NCBI GenBank assembly: GCA_029933115.1 | Contig: JAOZOT010000221.1 | Location: forward strand, 1-6,147 | Direction: 5' to 3' | Length of the DNA stretch: 6,147 bases | Source of the DNA: Anaerolineae bacterium | GTDB taxonomy: Bacteria > Chloroflexota > Anaerolineae > E26-bin7 | Shown here: in pieces, positions 4,904-6,147 of the stretch | Layout: each line of letters opens with the position of its first letter | Position numbering within the stretch: the first letter of the stretch is position 1 | Notes under the pieces: model-generated | Database searches by the model: none | Told to the model about the DNA's origin: nothing | The model's input: the letters and a program-made list of their open reading frames with translations, nothing else | Made by a program: the position numbers and the translations under genes

Positions 4904-6055
4904 ATGGACCTGGAGCTCAACGAGGAGCAAGAGATGATTCGCAAAATGGCACGGGACTTTGCCCAGAACGAGCTGGCCCCTGTGGCCGCCGAGTTGGACG
5001 AAAAAAGCGAACCACCCCTGGCCAACCTCAAGAAAATGGCCGAATTGGGCTTCATGGGCTTGGCCATACCTGAAGAGTACGGAGGCATTGAGGCCGATGC
5101 AATCAGCTACGCTATTGCTGTGGAAGAAATTTCCAAAGCCTGCGCTTCCACAGGGGTGATCATGGCTGTGCACAATTCCCTGGGCAGTTATGGTCTGGTG
5201 ACCTTTGGCACCGAGGAACAGAAGCGAAAATTCCTGCCTCCCCTGGCCAGTGGCCAATGGATTGCCACCTTCGGCCTGACAGAGCCAGAGACCGGCAGCG
5301 ACGCAGCTTCTATAAAGACACGGGCCGTCTTGGACGGCGACGAGTACGTCCTCAACGGCACGAAACAGTTCATCACCAGTGCCCCCTTCGCCCACCTGTT
5401 TGTCATCTTTGCCGTGACCGACCCCACCAAAGGGCATCGGGGCATCAGCGCCTTCCTGGTGGAAAAAGGCACGCCCGGCTTTTCGGTGGGCCGGGAGGAG
5501 AACAAGATGGGCATCCGGGCCGCCTCCACCTGCGGGCTGACCTTCGAAGATTGTCGTATTCCGGTGGCCAACCGACTGGGGAAAGAAGGAGAAGGTTTCA
5601 AGATAGCTATGGCCAGTCTGGATGCGGGGCGTGTGGGCATCGCCGCCCAGGCGGTAGGCATCGCCCAAGGAGCTTACGAGGCCGCTCTGGCTTACGCCAA
5701 GGAACGCCACCAGTTTGGCCGCCCCATCGCCGAGTTCCAGGGCATCCAATGGATGCTGGCCGATATGGCCACCCGCATCGAGGCCGCACGCCTTTTGACC
5801 TATCAGGCTGCTTTGGCCAAAGACAGAGCCAAAAAGACCGGCGAGCGCTACAGCAAAGAGGCCGCTATGGCCAAGCTCTTCGCCTCGGAAACGGCGGTGT
5901 GGGTCACCCAAAAAGCCGTCCAGATCCACGGCGGCTACGGCTACATCAAGGAATATGCGGTGGAGCGTTACTACCGCGATGCCAAGATCACCGAGATTTA
6001 CGAGGGAACCAGCGAAATCCAGCGTATTGTAATCGCTCATCAGATACTGCGTTAG
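4904..6055 (+). CDS. Acyl-CoA dehydrogenase (short-chain/butyryl-CoA dehydrogenase type)
   Basis: At 383 residues it has the usual length for a homotetrameric FAD-dependent acyl-CoA dehydrogenase, which makes a trans-2-enoyl-CoA and passes electrons to electron-transfer flavoprotein. The N-terminal helical domain begins LNEEQEMIRKMARDFA. The flavin/substrate loop ATFGLTEPETGSDAASI spans 121-137, the beta domain includes YVLNGTKQFITSA (148-160), and the C-terminal helical domain has RHQFGRPIAEFQGIQW (268-283) and QIHGGYGYIKEYAVERYYRD (340-359). The catalytic base is Glu367 in EIYEGTSEIQR, the position used by short- and medium-chain enzymes rather than the isovaleryl/long-chain location. That favours short straight-chain or 2-methyl-branched acyl-CoA substrates, but exact specificity cannot be read. 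No partner genes (etfAB, thiolase, enoyl-CoA hydratase) are in the window. An intact frame, all motifs present and a perfect ribosome binding site indicate a functional gene. Confidence 0.96.
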   Translation: MDLELNEEQEMIRKMARDFAQNELAPVAAELDEKSEPPLANLKKMAELGFMGLAIPEEYGGIEADAISYAIAVEEISKACASTGVIMAVHNSLGSYGLVTFGTEEQKRKFLPPLASGQWIATFGLTEPETGSDAASIKTRAVLDGDEYVLNGTKQFITSAPFAHLFVIFAVTDPTKGHRGISAFLVEKGTPGFSVGREENKMGIRAASTCGLTFEDCRIPVANRLGKEGEGFKIAMASLDAGRVGIAAQAVGIAQGAYEAALAYAKERHQFGRPIAEFQGIQWMLADMATRIEAARLLTYQAALAKDRAKKTGERYSKEAAMAKLFASETAVWVTQKAVQIHGGYGYIKEYAVERYYRDAKITEIYEGTSEIQRIVIAHQILR

Positions 6056-6056
6056 G

Positions 6057-6147
6057 ATGCATAGGCAGGCTCAAGTGGAAAAAGCCCACGATGCATTGAG
6101 ACATTTGACCGGACAAGAGAAGAAAGCCCTGGCCGAATACCTCAGAC
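6057..6147 (+). CDS. Partial open reading frame at the window edge, unidentified
   Basis: An open frame starts one base after the acyl-CoA dehydrogenase stop and runs off the window without a stop (30 codons, including ALRHLTGQEKKALAEYLR). The ATG at 6057 has no separate Shine-Dalgarno site and would rely on translational coupling. A GTG at 6075, preceded by GGCAGG (6064-6069), is a plausible alternative start. The composition is helical and charged. Openings of this sort (ending in an LTxxEKxALxEYL-like helix) occur before nucleotidyltransferase (MNT-type) domains, among other families, but too little is present to assign one. The close spacing suggests co-transcription with the dehydrogenase gene if the frame is real. 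Confidence 0.45.
   Translation, partial: MHRQAQVEKAHDALRHLTGQEKKALAEYLR

Noticed and set aside
4078..5088. Minus-strand 336-codon frame spanning the peptidase end and dehydrogenase start
   Set aside because: It crosses two supported plus-strand genes plus their promoter and ribosome binding site, and no motif is seen in its translation.
4889..6040. Minus-strand open frame of 383 codons lying antisense to the acyl-CoA dehydrogenase gene
   Set aside because: It mirrors a strongly supported gene almost end to end. Its translation is Gly/His/Val-rich without recognisable motifs, as expected when GC-rich codons are read backwards, and there is no ribosome binding site.
5257..6099. Plus-strand 280-codon frame overlapping the acyl-CoA dehydrogenase in another frame
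   Set aside because: The Arg/Gly/Pro/His-rich translation is typical of an off-frame read of GC-rich coding DNA, and the overlapping gene is certain.

Overview
The window is a GC-rich bacterial chromosomal segment. It most resembles a member of the Chloroflexota (Anaerolineae-like). That placement is inferred from the style of the kinase N-terminus (short leader, then GQYQIVERIGKGGMADVYKA and QPSLDRYVAVKILP), which is familiar from Chloroflexota Ser/Thr kinases, and from the fusion of such a kinase to a peptide-binding protein. No rRNA, tRNA or CRISPR array is visible.

Layout. Positions 1-160 hold a dense row of short perfect hairpins with no convincing gene; 161-267 holds at most the tail of a decayed or truncated reading frame. 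Positions 268-3093 (minus strand) encode a 941-residue receptor-like protein: cytoplasmic Ser/Thr kinase, proline-rich linker, one membrane helix, and a full-length extracytoplasmic family-5 (oligopeptide/dipeptide/nickel type) solute-binding domain. Positions 3094-3387 are a divergent intergenic region. It carries two back-to-back sigma-70-like promoters and a 120-bp MITE-like element (3147-3266) with perfect 14-bp terminal inverted repeats and a 5-bp target duplication, GTTAG. Positions 3388-4836 (plus) encode a compact cytoplasmic M3-type zinc peptidase. Positions 4904-6055 (plus) encode a complete short-chain-type acyl-CoA dehydrogenase with its own -10 box and a strong ribosome binding site. 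From 6057 a further frame runs off the window edge.

How the parts may work together. The kinase-receptor has everything needed to bind a peptide-like ligand outside the cell and signal inside, and no ABC permease gene is present here. The divergently transcribed neighbour is an oligopeptidase-type enzyme, so a peptide-sensing/peptide-processing pair is an attractive but unproven reading. The acyl-CoA dehydrogenase is probably an independent metabolic gene (fatty-acid or branched-chain acyl-CoA oxidation). The mobile-element relic sits at the predicted transcription start of the kinase-receptor gene, so that gene's mRNA leader would begin inside the element.
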